From: Actinoplanes xinjiangensis
GTDB taxonomy: Bacteria > Actinomycetota > Actinomycetes > Mycobacteriales > Micromonosporaceae
DNA: 64,000 nt
Reading direction: 5' to 3'
Assembly: GCF_003148685.1 (NCBI RefSeq)
Contig: NZ_QGGR01000012.1
Coordinates: 1 to 64,000 of the forward strand
Numbering within the stretch: the first letter of the stretch is position 1; every line of letters begins with the position of its first letter. The position numbers and the translations under genes are program-made. The notes below the pieces were generated by a model. That model was not told the origin of the DNA. It did not search any database and saw only the letters and a list, made by a program, of their open reading frames with translations. Below are positions 16,126 through 24,095 of the stretch, in pieces.

Positions 16126-17115
16126 GTGAAACGGATTGGCGCGCGTCGCACCGGCCTCATGCGCGTCCTGCTGTGCGCGGCGGCCGCGGCCGGAATCCTG
16201 GTCACGGGTCCGACCGTCGCTCATGCCGAGCCCAGTCCCGGCCAGATCGAGAAACAGATCGACGAGGAGTGGAACCAGCTCGAGCCGGTCATCGAGGATT
16301 ACAACGGCACCCACACCAGGCTGGTCAAGTTGCGCAAGCAGCAGAAGGATCTGGCGAAGACGCTGGCTCCGCTGCAGGCGCAGGTGGACGCCGCGATGGT
16401 GGAGGTGCGAGGCCTCGCCGTCGACGCGTACATGCAGGGTTCACCCAGCATGGTCAACGCGATGGTGCTGACCGGTTCGCCGACGGGCATGGTGGACAAG
16501 CTCACGCTTCTCAACCAGCTCGCCACCAACCGGGAGGCGTCGATCGCCGAGGTCGCGAAGCTCCGTGACAAGTACGCCGCCGACAAGGCCAAGGTCGACC
16601 AGCTCGAGTCCGAGATCGAGGTCCGCGACACCGATCTCGGTACCAAGAAGGTGGCCATCGAGAAGGAGATCACGAAGCTCCAGAAGCTCCGGATCTCGGC
16701 CTACGGCAAGGCGAACGCCGACGACGGGGAACTGCGCACCGGCCCGTGCCCGGTCGACTACACGAACGACAAGGGCGGCCGTGCCGCTCAGCGGGCGTGT
16801 GACCTGATCGGCAAGCCTTACGTCTTCGGCTCGAACGGCCCGAACAGCTACGACTGCTCGGGTCTGACGCAGGAGGCCTGGGCTGCGGTCGGCGTGCATC
16901 TCGAGCATTACACGAAGGATCAGTGGGGCTCCACCAGATCGGTGAGCCGGAGTGAGCTGAGGCCGGGTGACCTGGTCTTCTACTACTCCGACGTGCACCA
17001 TGTCGGCCTCTACATCGGTGGCGGCAAGGTGGTGCACGCTCCGAGCACGGGCGACCACGTGCGGATGGCCACGATCGACCGGGGACCCATCGCCGGTTAT
17101 CGCCGGCCTGCCTGA
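16126..17115 (+). CDS. NlpC/P60 peptidoglycan endopeptidase (RipA/RpfC-type hydrolase)
   Basis: The product has 329 residues from GTG 16126, with AGAAAGGA 12 bases upstream. A signal peptide ends near VAHA-EPSP (about residue 35). A long coiled-coil region follows (residues 40-200, heptad-rich IEKQIDEEWNQLEPVIEDYN through VDQLESEIEV). The C-terminal NlpC/P60 domain contains the catalytic Cys in NSYDCSGL, a His in SDVHHVGLYIG, and the third polar residue in KVVHAP. It would cut stem peptides outside the membrane during growth or sporulation. The coiled coil usually autoinhibits or docks to FtsX-like partners. Transcription is probably controlled by the c-di-AMP riboswitch, and a strong terminator follows. 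Confidence 0.93.
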   Translation: MKRIGARRTGLMRVLLCAAAAAGILVTGPTVAHAEPSPGQIEKQIDEEWNQLEPVIEDYNGTHTRLVKLRKQQKDLAKTLAPLQAQVDAAMVEVRGLAVDAYMQGSPSMVNAMVLTGSPTGMVDKLTLLNQLATNREASIAEVAKLRDKYAADKAKVDQLESEIEVRDTDLGTKKVAIEKEITKLQKLRISAYGKANADDGELRTGPCPVDYTNDKGGRAAQRACDLIGKPYVFGSNGPNSYDCSGLTQEAWAAVGVHLEHYTKDQWGSTRSVSRSELRPGDLVFYYSDVHHVGLYIGGGKVVHAPSTGDHVRMATIDRGPIAGYRRPA

Positions 17116-17128
17116 CGAAACCCCCGCG

Positions 17129-17163
17129 AAAAGGTCGCCGTCCGAAACGACGGCGGCCTTTTC
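17129..17163 (+). terminator. Rho-independent terminator after NlpC/P60 gene
   Basis: A 14-bp stem with one mismatch, AAAAGGTCGCCGTC paired with GACGGCGGCCTTTT, and a small CGAAAC loop lie 14 bp after the stop. The stem ends in a T-run on both strands, so it may also stop the converging marR remnant. Confidence 0.85.
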
Positions 17164-17457
17164 TCATCTCGTACGGCTGTGATGCTCCACCAGCCGGCGC
17201 AAGAGGCCGGCGAACCGCGCGCGTTCCTCGCCCGACAGTGGCGCGAGCAGATCGTCCTGGATCGCCTCCACCCGCTCGGTCAGCTCACCGGCCCGCTCCC
17301 GCCCGGCCGCCGTGACCGCGACGACGTTGCGCCGCCGGTCCGCCGGGTCGGGGGAGCGCTGCACGAACCCGGCCGTCTCCAGGTCGTTGAGCGCCCCCAC
17401 GAGATCGCTCAGGTAGATCCCGGTGCGCCGCCCGAGCGCCGCCTGACTGGCCGGCCG
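17164..17457 (-). pseudogene. MarR family regulator remnant, 5' truncated
   Basis: Only the C-terminal two thirds can be read: SQAALGRRTGIYLSDLVGALNDLETAGF (recognition helix), SPDPADRRRNVVAVTAAG (wing) and a complete dimerisation tail ending EHHSRTR. The roughly 50 N-terminal residues that should precede ASQAALG are absent. The sequence instead turns at about 17458 into an epoxide hydrolase read on the opposite strand. No start codon with a ribosome site is evident. The two truncated, divergent genes joined head to head suggest a deletion removed both 5' ends and the shared promoter. Confidence 0.7.
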
Positions 17458-17460
17458 GTC

Positions 17461-18432
17461 CGCCGGACCCGCTGGCCCGACGCGTACGGCATCACCCTCG
17501 ACCGGGTGCGTGCCCTCGCCGAGCACTGGCTGGCGTTCGACTGGCGCGCCCACGAGGCCGAGCTCAACGCACTGCCCCAGCAGGTCACCGAGCTGCACGG
17601 CGACCGGGTGCACTTCTTCCACGTACGCTCCGGGAATCCCCATGCCCTGCCGTTGATCCTCACCCACGGCTGGCCCGGCTCCACGGTGGAGTTCCTGGAC
17701 GTCGTCGGCCCGCTCAGCGAGCACTTCCACCTGGTCGTTCCGGCGATCCCCGGATTCGGCCTGTCCGGCCCGACCACCCGGCCCTGGGGCGTCGCGCGCG
17801 TCGCCGCGGCCTGGGCCGAACTGATGGCGCGCCTCGGCTACCCCCGCTACGGCGCCCAGGGCGGCGACTGGGGTTCCGGCATCGCCCGCGCACTGGCCGC
17901 CGTCGCACCGGAGAACGTGGTCGGTGTGCACGTCAACTACCTGCCCACGCCGGGCTCTCCGGACGGCCTGGGCCCCGCCGACCGGGAGCGGCTGGCGAAG
18001 ACGATGCGGCTGGCCGCCGAGCGGCACCCCCACCAGATCCTGTTCGCGGCGACCCCGCAGACCCCGGCCTACGCGCTCAACGACTCACCGGCCGGGCTGC
18101 TCGCCTTCCTGGGCGAGAAGTTCGACACCTGGGCCGACCCGGCGACCCCGGTTGCCGACGACCGGATCGTGGCGGACGTCGCCCATCACTGGCAGTTCCG
18201 GACCGCCGGCTCGGCCGCCCGCCTGGTCAAGGAGAGCGGCCCACCGGAGACCAACGGTGTCCCGCTGGGTGTCGCGGTCCTGCCCGGCGACATCGTCCAG
18301 TCCGTCCGCCCGCTGGCCGAGCAGCGGGCGAACATCGTGCACTGGACCGAGTTCCCCCGGGGCGGCCACTTCGCCGCCCTGGAGGTCCCGGACCTGTTCA
18401 CCGCGGACGTGACCGCGTTCTTCACCAGGTGA
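17461..18432 (+). pseudogene. Epoxide hydrolase, 5' truncated
   Basis: About 323 residues are readable from RRTRWPDAYGITLDRVRALAEHW to the stop. HGWPGSTVEFLDVVGPL carries the oxyanion HGxP motif. GAQGGDWGSGIARAL holds the nucleophile Asp, and GGHFAALEVPDLF near the end holds the catalytic His. These match juvenile-hormone/microsomal-type epoxide hydrolases (EHN plus alpha/beta fold). The first 25 or so residues of the EHN domain are missing, and upstream sequence in this frame is the antisense of marR. The catalytic part is intact. A new start upstream within the antisense marR region is possible but unsupported. Confidence 0.7.
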
Positions 18433-18433
18433 G

Positions 18434-19114
18434 TCAGGCCGGCGGCAGGGCCGGCGCGCCACCCTCCAGATCGTGCAGCTGCTGGACCACGTGCTGACCC
18501 AGCGCCGACCGGTAGTCCTGGGCCAGCTCGTCGAGCCGCTCGATCTCGGCCACCATCGCGGCCCGGTCCCGGGCCACCTCGTCCAGCGCCTCGGCGTGCA
18601 GGCGCCGGGCGTCGGCCTCGATCGTGTCGGCCGTCCGGATCGCGTCCCCGGTCATCTGATCGGCCTGGGCCCGCGCGCTGACCAGCAGATCGTCCGACTC
18701 GCGCTGGGCGTCGCGGACGTGCTCGTCGGCGGTGCGGTGCGCCATCCGCAGCACCCGGTCGTCGATCGCCGCGACCGGCCTGGGCTGTGCCGACGCGCGC
18801 ACCTCGTCATGCGCCCGCTCCAGCTGGACCTGCATCTCCCGGGCCTCGTGCTCGGCCCGGGCCAGGCCCTCACGCATGTGCCGGAGATGGGCCGCCAGCT
18901 CGGCGACCTCGCTGTTCAGCACCGTGGTGTCGGCCACACCGTTGGAGACCTCACGCAATCGGGCGGTCAGCGCCCCGTTCTCATCGAGCAGGCGCAGCAT
19001 CTCCTGGCTCGCTTCCTCGAGGAGAGCATTGACCTCCTCCTCGTCGTAGCCGCGCTTGCCGATCGGCGGCTTCCTGAAGTCCACGTTATGGATGTCTGCG
19101 GGAGTGATCGGCAT
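18434..19114 (-). CDS. DivIVA domain protein
   Basis: The product has 226 residues. It starts MPITPADIHNVDFRKPPIGKRGYDEEEVNALLEEASQEM, the N-terminal DivIVA membrane-curvature-binding segment. It is followed by long coiled coil with EHEAREMQVQLERAHDEV and a second coil after residue 120. In actinomycetes DivIVA/Wag31 paralogues organise polar growth and septation. The length is shorter than main Wag31 proteins, and it is not next to the ftsZ/sepF cluster. I take it to be a secondary paralogue. It is divergent from the AAA+ gene across about 250 bp with no clear motif. Confidence 0.9.
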   Translation of the reverse strand: MPITPADIHNVDFRKPPIGKRGYDEEEVNALLEEASQEMLRLLDENGALTARLREVSNGVADTTVLNSEVAELAAHLRHMREGLARAEHEAREMQVQLERAHDEVRASAQPRPVAAIDDRVLRMAHRTADEHVRDAQRESDDLLVSARAQADQMTGDAIRTADTIEADARRLHAEALDEVARDRAAMVAEIERLDELAQDYRSALGQHVVQQLHDLEGGAPALPPA

Positions 19115-19366
19115 CCTTTACCTCGCTTCCCGGCGTCCCTGACGACAGCACAACGCCCGGGGAACCGGTTTCGGCACGGCGGCACAGTGGTCCGGCGTGG
19201 ACGGGCGCTGGCGAATCGTATCCGCCGTCCGCCAGTCCAGCAGGCGTAAGCGGGCCGCGATCACCCATGAGCGGACGCAAAAGACCAGGTCGGCGCCATC
19301 TGTGCAGAATCCGTCACTCGGTGGCCCCGGCCGGGTGACATGGGGGGCGGGGCATAATCGCTTGTC

Positions 19367-20653
19367 ATGAGTGATGCCTTGATCAACAGCCTGGTCGCCG
19401 CCGTCGAGGCGCGACCCGACGACCTGACGCTGCGGCTGCACCTGGCCGAGTTGCTGGTCGCGGCCGGCCGTGGCCCGGAGGCGATCGGGCACGCCGCTCA
19501 GATCCTGGCCCGTGAGCCCGGTCACGAGGCGGCTCGGCAGCTGATGGCCCGCGCTCTCGGTGGCGGTGCTCCGGGCGTACCGCCGCAGGGGTCCGCGCAG
19601 GATCCGCCCGCGGAGAGCGCGGCAGCCACGCCGGCCGCCGGACCGGCCGCGGAACCCGCCCCGGGCCGGGCCGGCATCGACTGGGCCGCGATGGAGGAGC
19701 AGTTCGGGGACGTGGTGCCACCGCGGTTCGCGCGGGCCGACGGCGAGCCGGACCCGGTGCGCGGGCACGCCGACCGGGCGTTCGACGTCGAGCGGTCCAC
19801 CGTGACGCTCGCCGACGTCGGCGGCATGACCGACGTGAAGAAGCGGCTCGAGGTGTCGTTCCTGGGCCCGCTGCGCAACCCGAAGCTGCGCACCCTGTTC
19901 GGCAAGAGCCTGCGCGGCGGCCTGCTGCTCTACGGCCCGCCCGGATGCGGCAAGACGTTCCTGGCCCGGGCCGTCGCCGGCGAGATGGGTGCCGCGTTCA
20001 TCAGCCTGAGCATCACCGACGTGCTGAACATGTGGATCGGCAGCTCCGAGCGCAACCTGCACGACCTGTTCGAGTCGGCCCGCGGGCACGCGCCGTGCGT
20101 GCTGTTCCTCGACGAGATCGACGCCCTCGGCCACAAGCGCAGCCAGCTCCAGTCGTCCATGCGGACCGTGGTCAATCAGCTACTGACCGAACTCGACGGT
20201 GTCGACGGCGGCAACGACGGCGTGTTCGTGCTGGCCGCCACGAACGCACCGTGGGACGTCGACTCGGCGCTGCGCCGCCCCGGGCGTCTGGACCGCACCG
20301 TCCTGGTGCTGCCGCCGGACGACCCGGCCCGCGCGGCGATCCTCGAATACCACCTGCGGGGCCGGCCGGTCGCCGGCATCGACCTGGACGCGGTCGCCGC
20401 CGCCACCGAGCACTACTCCGGCGCGGACCTGGCGCACCTGTGCGAGACCGCCGCCGAGTACGCGATGCGCGACTCCATCGACACCGGCGAGATCCGCATG
20501 ATCAACCAGGCCGACATGCTGGCCGCCGCCCGTGAGGTGCGCCCGTCCACCGACGCCTGGTTCGCCACCGCCCGCAACGTGGCGATGTTCGCCAACGAGA
20601 GCGGCGCCTACGACGACCTGGCCGCCTACCTGAAGAAGCGCAAGATCCGATGA
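19367..20653 (+). CDS. AAA+ ATPase with N-terminal TPR (SpoVK/Cdc48-like)
   Basis: The product has 428 residues. Residues 1-65 form a TPR-like helical pair (RLHLAELLVAAGRGPEAIGHAAQILA). An Ala/Pro-rich linker follows, then the ATPase: VGGMTDVKKRLE, Walker A YGPPGCGKTFLA near residue 190, Walker B VLFLDEIDALG near 245, sensor AATNAPWDVDSALRRPGRLDR with arginine fingers, and lid GADLAHLCETAAEYAM. It is a single-ring protein-remodelling ATPase of the classical Cdc48/FtsH clade without protease or membrane parts. The stop overlaps an ATG (ATGA) whose frame dies after 13 codons. The TPR membrane gene begins 38 bp later, so the two probably act together. Confidence 0.88.
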   Translation: MSDALINSLVAAVEARPDDLTLRLHLAELLVAAGRGPEAIGHAAQILAREPGHEAARQLMARALGGGAPGVPPQGSAQDPPAESAAATPAAGPAAEPAPGRAGIDWAAMEEQFGDVVPPRFARADGEPDPVRGHADRAFDVERSTVTLADVGGMTDVKKRLEVSFLGPLRNPKLRTLFGKSLRGGLLLYGPPGCGKTFLARAVAGEMGAAFISLSITDVLNMWIGSSERNLHDLFESARGHAPCVLFLDEIDALGHKRSQLQSSMRTVVNQLLTELDGVDGGNDGVFVLAATNAPWDVDSALRRPGRLDRTVLVLPPDDPARAAILEYHLRGRPVAGIDLDAVAAATEHYSGADLAHLCETAAEYAMRDSIDTGEIRMINQADMLAAAREVRPSTDAWFATARNVAMFANESGAYDDLAAYLKKRKIR

Positions 20654-20687
20654 GCGCCGCCGGCCGGCTCGAGAGACGCACGATCCG

Positions 20688-21695
20688 ATGAGCGCAGCCG
20701 CCGCCCGCGCGCGGGCGCTGGCCGGTGTCGGCCGCCTGGAGCAGGCCGAGACCGCGGTCCGGGAGGGACTGGCCGAGACCCCCGCCGACGCCGAGTTGCT
20801 CGGCCTGCTCGCCGGGCTGCGCCGGTTGCGGGGCCACTACGCCGACGCGCTGGAGTTCGCCGACGCCGCGGTGAGCGTGGCACCCGGGCAGCCGGTCGTG
20901 CACATCGAGCGTGCCGAGTGCCTGCTGCTGCTCGCCCGGCCCGGTGACGCGGAGGCCGCGGCCCGTGAGGCGGTGCGCCTGGCGCCGGACCGGCCCGAGC
21001 CGCACCGCGCGCTGGCCCGCTGCCTGGTGCTGCGCCGGGAGTTCGGCGCGGCGCGGGCGGCGGCCGGCCGGGCGGTGGCGATCGCGCCGCACTCGGTCCC
21101 CGACCTGATGACGCTGGCCGAGGTGGAACGCAACGCCGGCGACCGCGACGCCGCGCGGCGGGCGGCGGCACGGGCGCTGGCCGAGGACCCGGAGGACGCC
21201 GAGGGCCGCTGGATGATCGCCCTGCTGGACGCGGAGAGCCTGCGGGTCCGGGAGGCGATGCACGGCCTGCGGCAGCTCGCCGCCGACCACCCCGACCGGT
21301 ACGGCGCCCCCGCACTGGCCTGGCCGGTCCGCGGTCTGCTCGCCGGACTCCGCCGGGGGACGCCGGCCGGGCTTCCGGTGGTGGCCGTGCTGGCCCTGGC
21401 CGACCACTGGTGGGAGCCGGCCTCGCTGCTGGCCAGGGGCACGGCGGCCGTGATGGCGCTGGTCACCGTGGGCCTGGCACTGCGGGTGCTGCTGCCGGCG
21501 GGCCGTCTGCCGTGGCTGTGCGTGGGCCTGCTGCCGGCGCGCACCCGCCGCGCGATCGGCGCCGGGCTGCTCGCCGCGAGCGGTACGGTCCATCTTCTTC
21601 TCTGGTACGCGGTGAGCCCCCACCCGCTCACCCTGGCGCTGGCGGCCGTCGCGGTGGCTGTGCTGCTGGCCGCCGGTGCCGTCGAGCGCACGTGA
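20688..21695 (+). CDS. TPR-repeat membrane protein
   Basis: The product has 335 residues. Residues 1-200 consist of repeated TPR helix pairs, for example GRLEQAETAVREGLAETPADAELL and GDAEAAAREAVRLAPDRPEPHRALARCL. Three or four membrane segments lie between about residues 225 and 330, and the tail is short. It could hold substrates or partners of the adjacent AAA+ ATPase at the membrane. That role is inferred from the shared TPR theme and the operon. The 14-mer GATCCGATGAGCGC around the start is repeated 38 bp upstream at the AAA+ stop codon. A small duplication has apparently moved the start out of the original ATGA overlap. Confidence 0.8.
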   Translation: MSAAAARARALAGVGRLEQAETAVREGLAETPADAELLGLLAGLRRLRGHYADALEFADAAVSVAPGQPVVHIERAECLLLLARPGDAEAAAREAVRLAPDRPEPHRALARCLVLRREFGAARAAAGRAVAIAPHSVPDLMTLAEVERNAGDRDAARRAAARALAEDPEDAEGRWMIALLDAESLRVREAMHGLRQLAADHPDRYGAPALAWPVRGLLAGLRRGTPAGLPVVAVLALADHWWEPASLLARGTAAVMALVTVGLALRVLLPAGRLPWLCVGLLPARTRRAIGAGLLAASGTVHLLLWYAVSPHPLTLALAAVAVAVLLAAGAVERT

Positions 21696-21726
21696 ACGGG
21701 GGGTTACCTCACTCTTTCCTCCACGA

Positions 21727-21747
21727 ATCTTGCACAAACTGCAAGAT
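21727..21747. promoter_or_regulatory. Inverted repeat upstream of PAP2 gene
   Basis: The 8-bp arms ATCTTGCA and TGCAAGAT are separated by CAAAC, 38 bp before the PAP2 start. This is an AT-richer palindrome in a GC-rich intergenic stretch. It could be an operator or a short hairpin ending the upstream operon. There is no T-run, so I favour a regulator site. Confidence 0.5.
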
Positions 21748-21784
21748 CGGCGGATGCTGTGCCCCTTGATCAACGGGGGGCGGT

Positions 21785-22519
21785 ATGGCGAGCGATACAC
21801 GACGGTTGTCCGCGCTCCGGGAACTCGCCCTGATCGCCGCCCTGTTCCTGGTCTACAAGGCGGCGCGGCTCGGCGCCGACGGCCATGTGGACGAGGCGTT
21901 CCGCAACGCCCGGGCGATCTGGGACACCGAACGTCTGCTGCGGCTCCCCGGTGAACTGGCCGTTCAGCAGTCCCTGCTCGGCTGGAACGGCCTGATCGAG
22001 GTGGCGAACAGCTACTACGCGTACGTCCACTTTCCCGCGACCGCAGCCTGCCTGATCTGGCTCTACCGGTGGCGGCCCGCCCACTACCGGTGGACGCGCA
22101 ACGTCATCGTGCTACTCACGGCCGGTGCGCTGGCCGTACATTTCCTGATTCCGCTCGCACCGCCGCGCATGCTCACCGACACCGGCATGCTCGACCTCGG
22201 CCGTCTCTACGGCCCCGCCGTCTACGGCCCGCCGGAGACCGACCAGATCTCCAATCAGTACGCGGCCATGCCGTCCCTGCACGTCGGCTGGGCCCTGGTC
22301 GTGGCGGTCGCCCTGATCGCCGCCACCACGAGCCGCTACCGGGCACTGTGGCTGCTCCATCCGGTGATCACGCTGCTGGTCGTGGTCGCCACCGGCAACC
22401 ACTACTGGCTCGACGCCCTCGCCGCGGCCGCCCTGCTGGCCGGCGCCTACGCCCTGCTGCGCCACCAGCGCCCGCTACGGCTCCCGGTCCCACCGAACCC
22501 GCTGGCCGCCGTCGGGTAA
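21785..22519 (+). CDS. PAP2 family membrane phosphatase (Aur1/Ipt1-type)
   Basis: The product has 244 residues with about six membrane helices. The phosphatase motifs are SNQYAAMPSLHVGWALVVAV (first His) and ATGNHYWLDALAAA (second His and Asp). An N-terminal NSYYAYVHFPATA segment is typical of the inositolphosphotransferase-like PAP2 branch. It would act on lipid phosphates or transfer phospho-head groups at the outer membrane face. The GTG of the following HAD gene starts 11 bp after its stop, suggesting a small operon of phosphatases. Confidence 0.88.
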   Translation: MASDTRRLSALRELALIAALFLVYKAARLGADGHVDEAFRNARAIWDTERLLRLPGELAVQQSLLGWNGLIEVANSYYAYVHFPATAACLIWLYRWRPAHYRWTRNVIVLLTAGALAVHFLIPLAPPRMLTDTGMLDLGRLYGPAVYGPPETDQISNQYAAMPSLHVGWALVVAVALIAATTSRYRALWLLHPVITLLVVVATGNHYWLDALAAAALLAGAYALLRHQRPLRLPVPPNPLAAVG

Positions 22520-22530
22520 GTTGATCCACC

Positions 22531-23235
22531 GTGATCGACACCGCTGCAACTCCGCCGGTGACGCGTGCTGAGACGCCGCTTCGGGCGATCGTCTTCGACC
22601 TGGACGACACGCTCGTCGATCAGGTGACCGCCTCCGGCGCGGCCGTCGTCGCCTGGGCCGCGACACTCGGTGTCACCGGGCCGGACGTGCCCGGCCGCTG
22701 GGCGGCGCTGTCCGAGCGGCACTACGCCCGCTACCAGCTACGCGAGATCACCTTCAGCGGGCAGCGGCGCGAACGGGTGCGCGAGTTCCTGGGCGCCGAA
22801 CTGAGCGATGCCGAGGCGGACGGCCTGTTCGCCGGCTACCTGGAGCGTTACGAGGCCGGCTGGACCGTCTTCGGCGACGCCATCCCGGCGCTGCGCCGCG
22901 TCCGGGCGGCCGGGCTGACCGCGGCCGTGCTCACCAACGGCGACGAGGGCCAGCAGCGCCGCAAACTCGACCGGCTGGGCCTGGCACCCGAGATCGATCT
23001 GATGGTGGCGTCGTCGTCGCTCCCGGCCGGCAAACCCGACCCCCGGGCCTACCGGCACGTCGTCGACCTGCTCGGGGTCGCGGCCGGAGCGGCGCTGATG
23101 GTCGGCGACTCCCTGGTCAGAGACGTCCGCGGTGCCCTGGCCGCCGGTCTGCCCGCGGTCCTGCTCGACCGCTTCGACGCGCACCCCACCACCGACGTAC
23201 GCCGCATCCGCACCCTGGACGAGCTGACCTTCTGA
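22531..23235 (+). CDS. HAD family hydrolase
   Basis: The product has 234 residues from GTG 22531. Motif I is IVFDLDDTLVDQ (nucleophile Asp plus general acid Asp), motif II is AVLTNGD, motif III is the Lys in LPAGKPDPRAYRHV, and motif IV is MVGDSLVRDVRGALAAG. The order and spacing fit a C1-cap phosphatase of the YjjG/phosphoglycolate phosphatase type. The physiological substrate cannot be read from sequence. It lies between a PAP2 phosphatase and a tyrosine-phosphatase-like gene on the same strand. Confidence 0.9.
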   Translation: MIDTAATPPVTRAETPLRAIVFDLDDTLVDQVTASGAAVVAWAATLGVTGPDVPGRWAALSERHYARYQLREITFSGQRRERVREFLGAELSDAEADGLFAGYLERYEAGWTVFGDAIPALRRVRAAGLTAAVLTNGDEGQQRRKLDRLGLAPEIDLMVASSSLPAGKPDPRAYRHVVDLLGVAAGAALMVGDSLVRDVRGALAAGLPAVLLDRFDAHPTTDVRRIRTLDELTF

Positions 23236-23284
23236 CCCCGCCCCGCGCGGCGGTCCAGCCGGCACGCCGGTCTAGTTTCGAACG

Positions 23285-23926
23285 GTGCGACTCGACTGGC
23301 CCGGCTGCCTCAACGCCCGCGACCTCGGCGGCACCCCGACCCGTGACGGCGGCCGCCTCCGCGACAACGCCCTGATCCGCTCCGACAGCCATGCGCTGCT
23401 GACCCCCGCCGGGATCGCCATGCTCCGCGAGCGGCCACCGGCTCTGATCCTCGACCTGCGCTGGCCGCGCGAGTGCGCCGAGGCCCCGAGCCCGTTCGCC
23501 GCCGAGGCGTGGTACCGCAACCTGCCGCTGCTCGCCGACCCGCTCGGCTACGACCCGCCCGACGACACCTACGCCCCGATGCTCGACCACAACGCTGAGC
23601 GGGTGGCCGCGGCCGTGCACGAGATCGCGGCCGCCCCACCCGGCGCCGTGATCATCCACTGCCACGGGGGCCGGGACCGTACCGGTCTGCTGGCCGCCGT
23701 CCTGCTCGGTGTCGCCGGTGTCGCCCCGGACGACATCGCCGCCGACTACGCGGCCACGCCGGGCACCGACGCCGCCGCGATGAGCCACACCCTCCAGCAC
23801 GCCGAGACCCGTTACGGCGGCGTGGAGCAGTATCTGCTGAGCCACGGCGTCAGCGCTGCCGAGATCACCACGGTCCGGCGCCGTCTGGTGCCCGGCTGGC
23901 TGTCACCGTTGTCTCGCGGCGTTTGA
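23285..23926 (+). CDS. Tyrosine/serine phosphatase (PTPLA/LipA-like DSP)
   Basis: The product has 213 residues. It begins RLDWPGCLNARDLGGTPTRDGGRLRDNALIRSD, typical of the Y_phosphatase3 family. The catalytic loop IIHCHGGRDRTGLLAAVLLG shows Cys-x5-Arg. An ILDLRWPRECAE strand supplies the upstream Asp region. In the family it dephosphorylates phosphotyrosine, phosphoserine or phosphoinositides. The last eleven residues (PGWLSPLSRGV) are encoded by the first half of a palindromic repeat element, so the natural C-terminus has been replaced or extended by that element. Confidence 0.85.
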   Translation: MRLDWPGCLNARDLGGTPTRDGGRLRDNALIRSDSHALLTPAGIAMLRERPPALILDLRWPRECAEAPSPFAAEAWYRNLPLLADPLGYDPPDDTYAPMLDHNAERVAAAVHEIAAAPPGAVIIHCHGGRDRTGLLAAVLLGVAGVAPDDIAADYAATPGTDAAAMSHTLQHAETRYGGVEQYLLSHGVSAAEITTVRRRLVPGWLSPLSRGV

Positions 23927-24021
23927 GACGTCGGTGGGGGCCAGCCGGATTCGCTGGTGTCCGGCTGGCTGGCTGTCACCGTTGTCTCGCGGGGCTTGAG
24001 ACGTCGGTGGGGGCCAGCCGG
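23893..24021. repeat. Two tandem copies of a palindromic repeat element
   Basis: Each copy reads GGCTGGC, then CACCG, GTCTC, a short GC-rich loop, GAGAC, CGGTG and GCCAGCC, so it can fold into one imperfect hairpin. Copy one spans about 23893-23950, copy two about 23963-24021. The order of half-sites (GGCTGG, CCG, GTCTC / GAGAC, CGG, CCAGC) is the same as in each 63-bp unit of the cydDC array. Copy one covers the last codons of the tyrosine phosphatase. The pattern resembles REP/BIME-type elements. Confidence 0.85.
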
Positions 24022-24043
24022 GCCTGTTGACGGTCCGCACAAG

Positions 24044-24081
24044 CGAACTGCCGCGCCGTGGAGAGCCGGCGCGGCAGTTCG
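24044..24081 (-). terminator. Hairpin terminator after LolA-like gene
   Basis: The perfect 15-bp arms CGAACTGCCGCGCCG and CGGCGCGGCAGTTCG enclose an 8-base loop, 15 bp downstream of the minus-strand stop. No long T-run follows, as is usual in high-GC actinomycetes. Confidence 0.75.
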
Positions 24082-24095
24082 AGCGGGGTGGTGCC

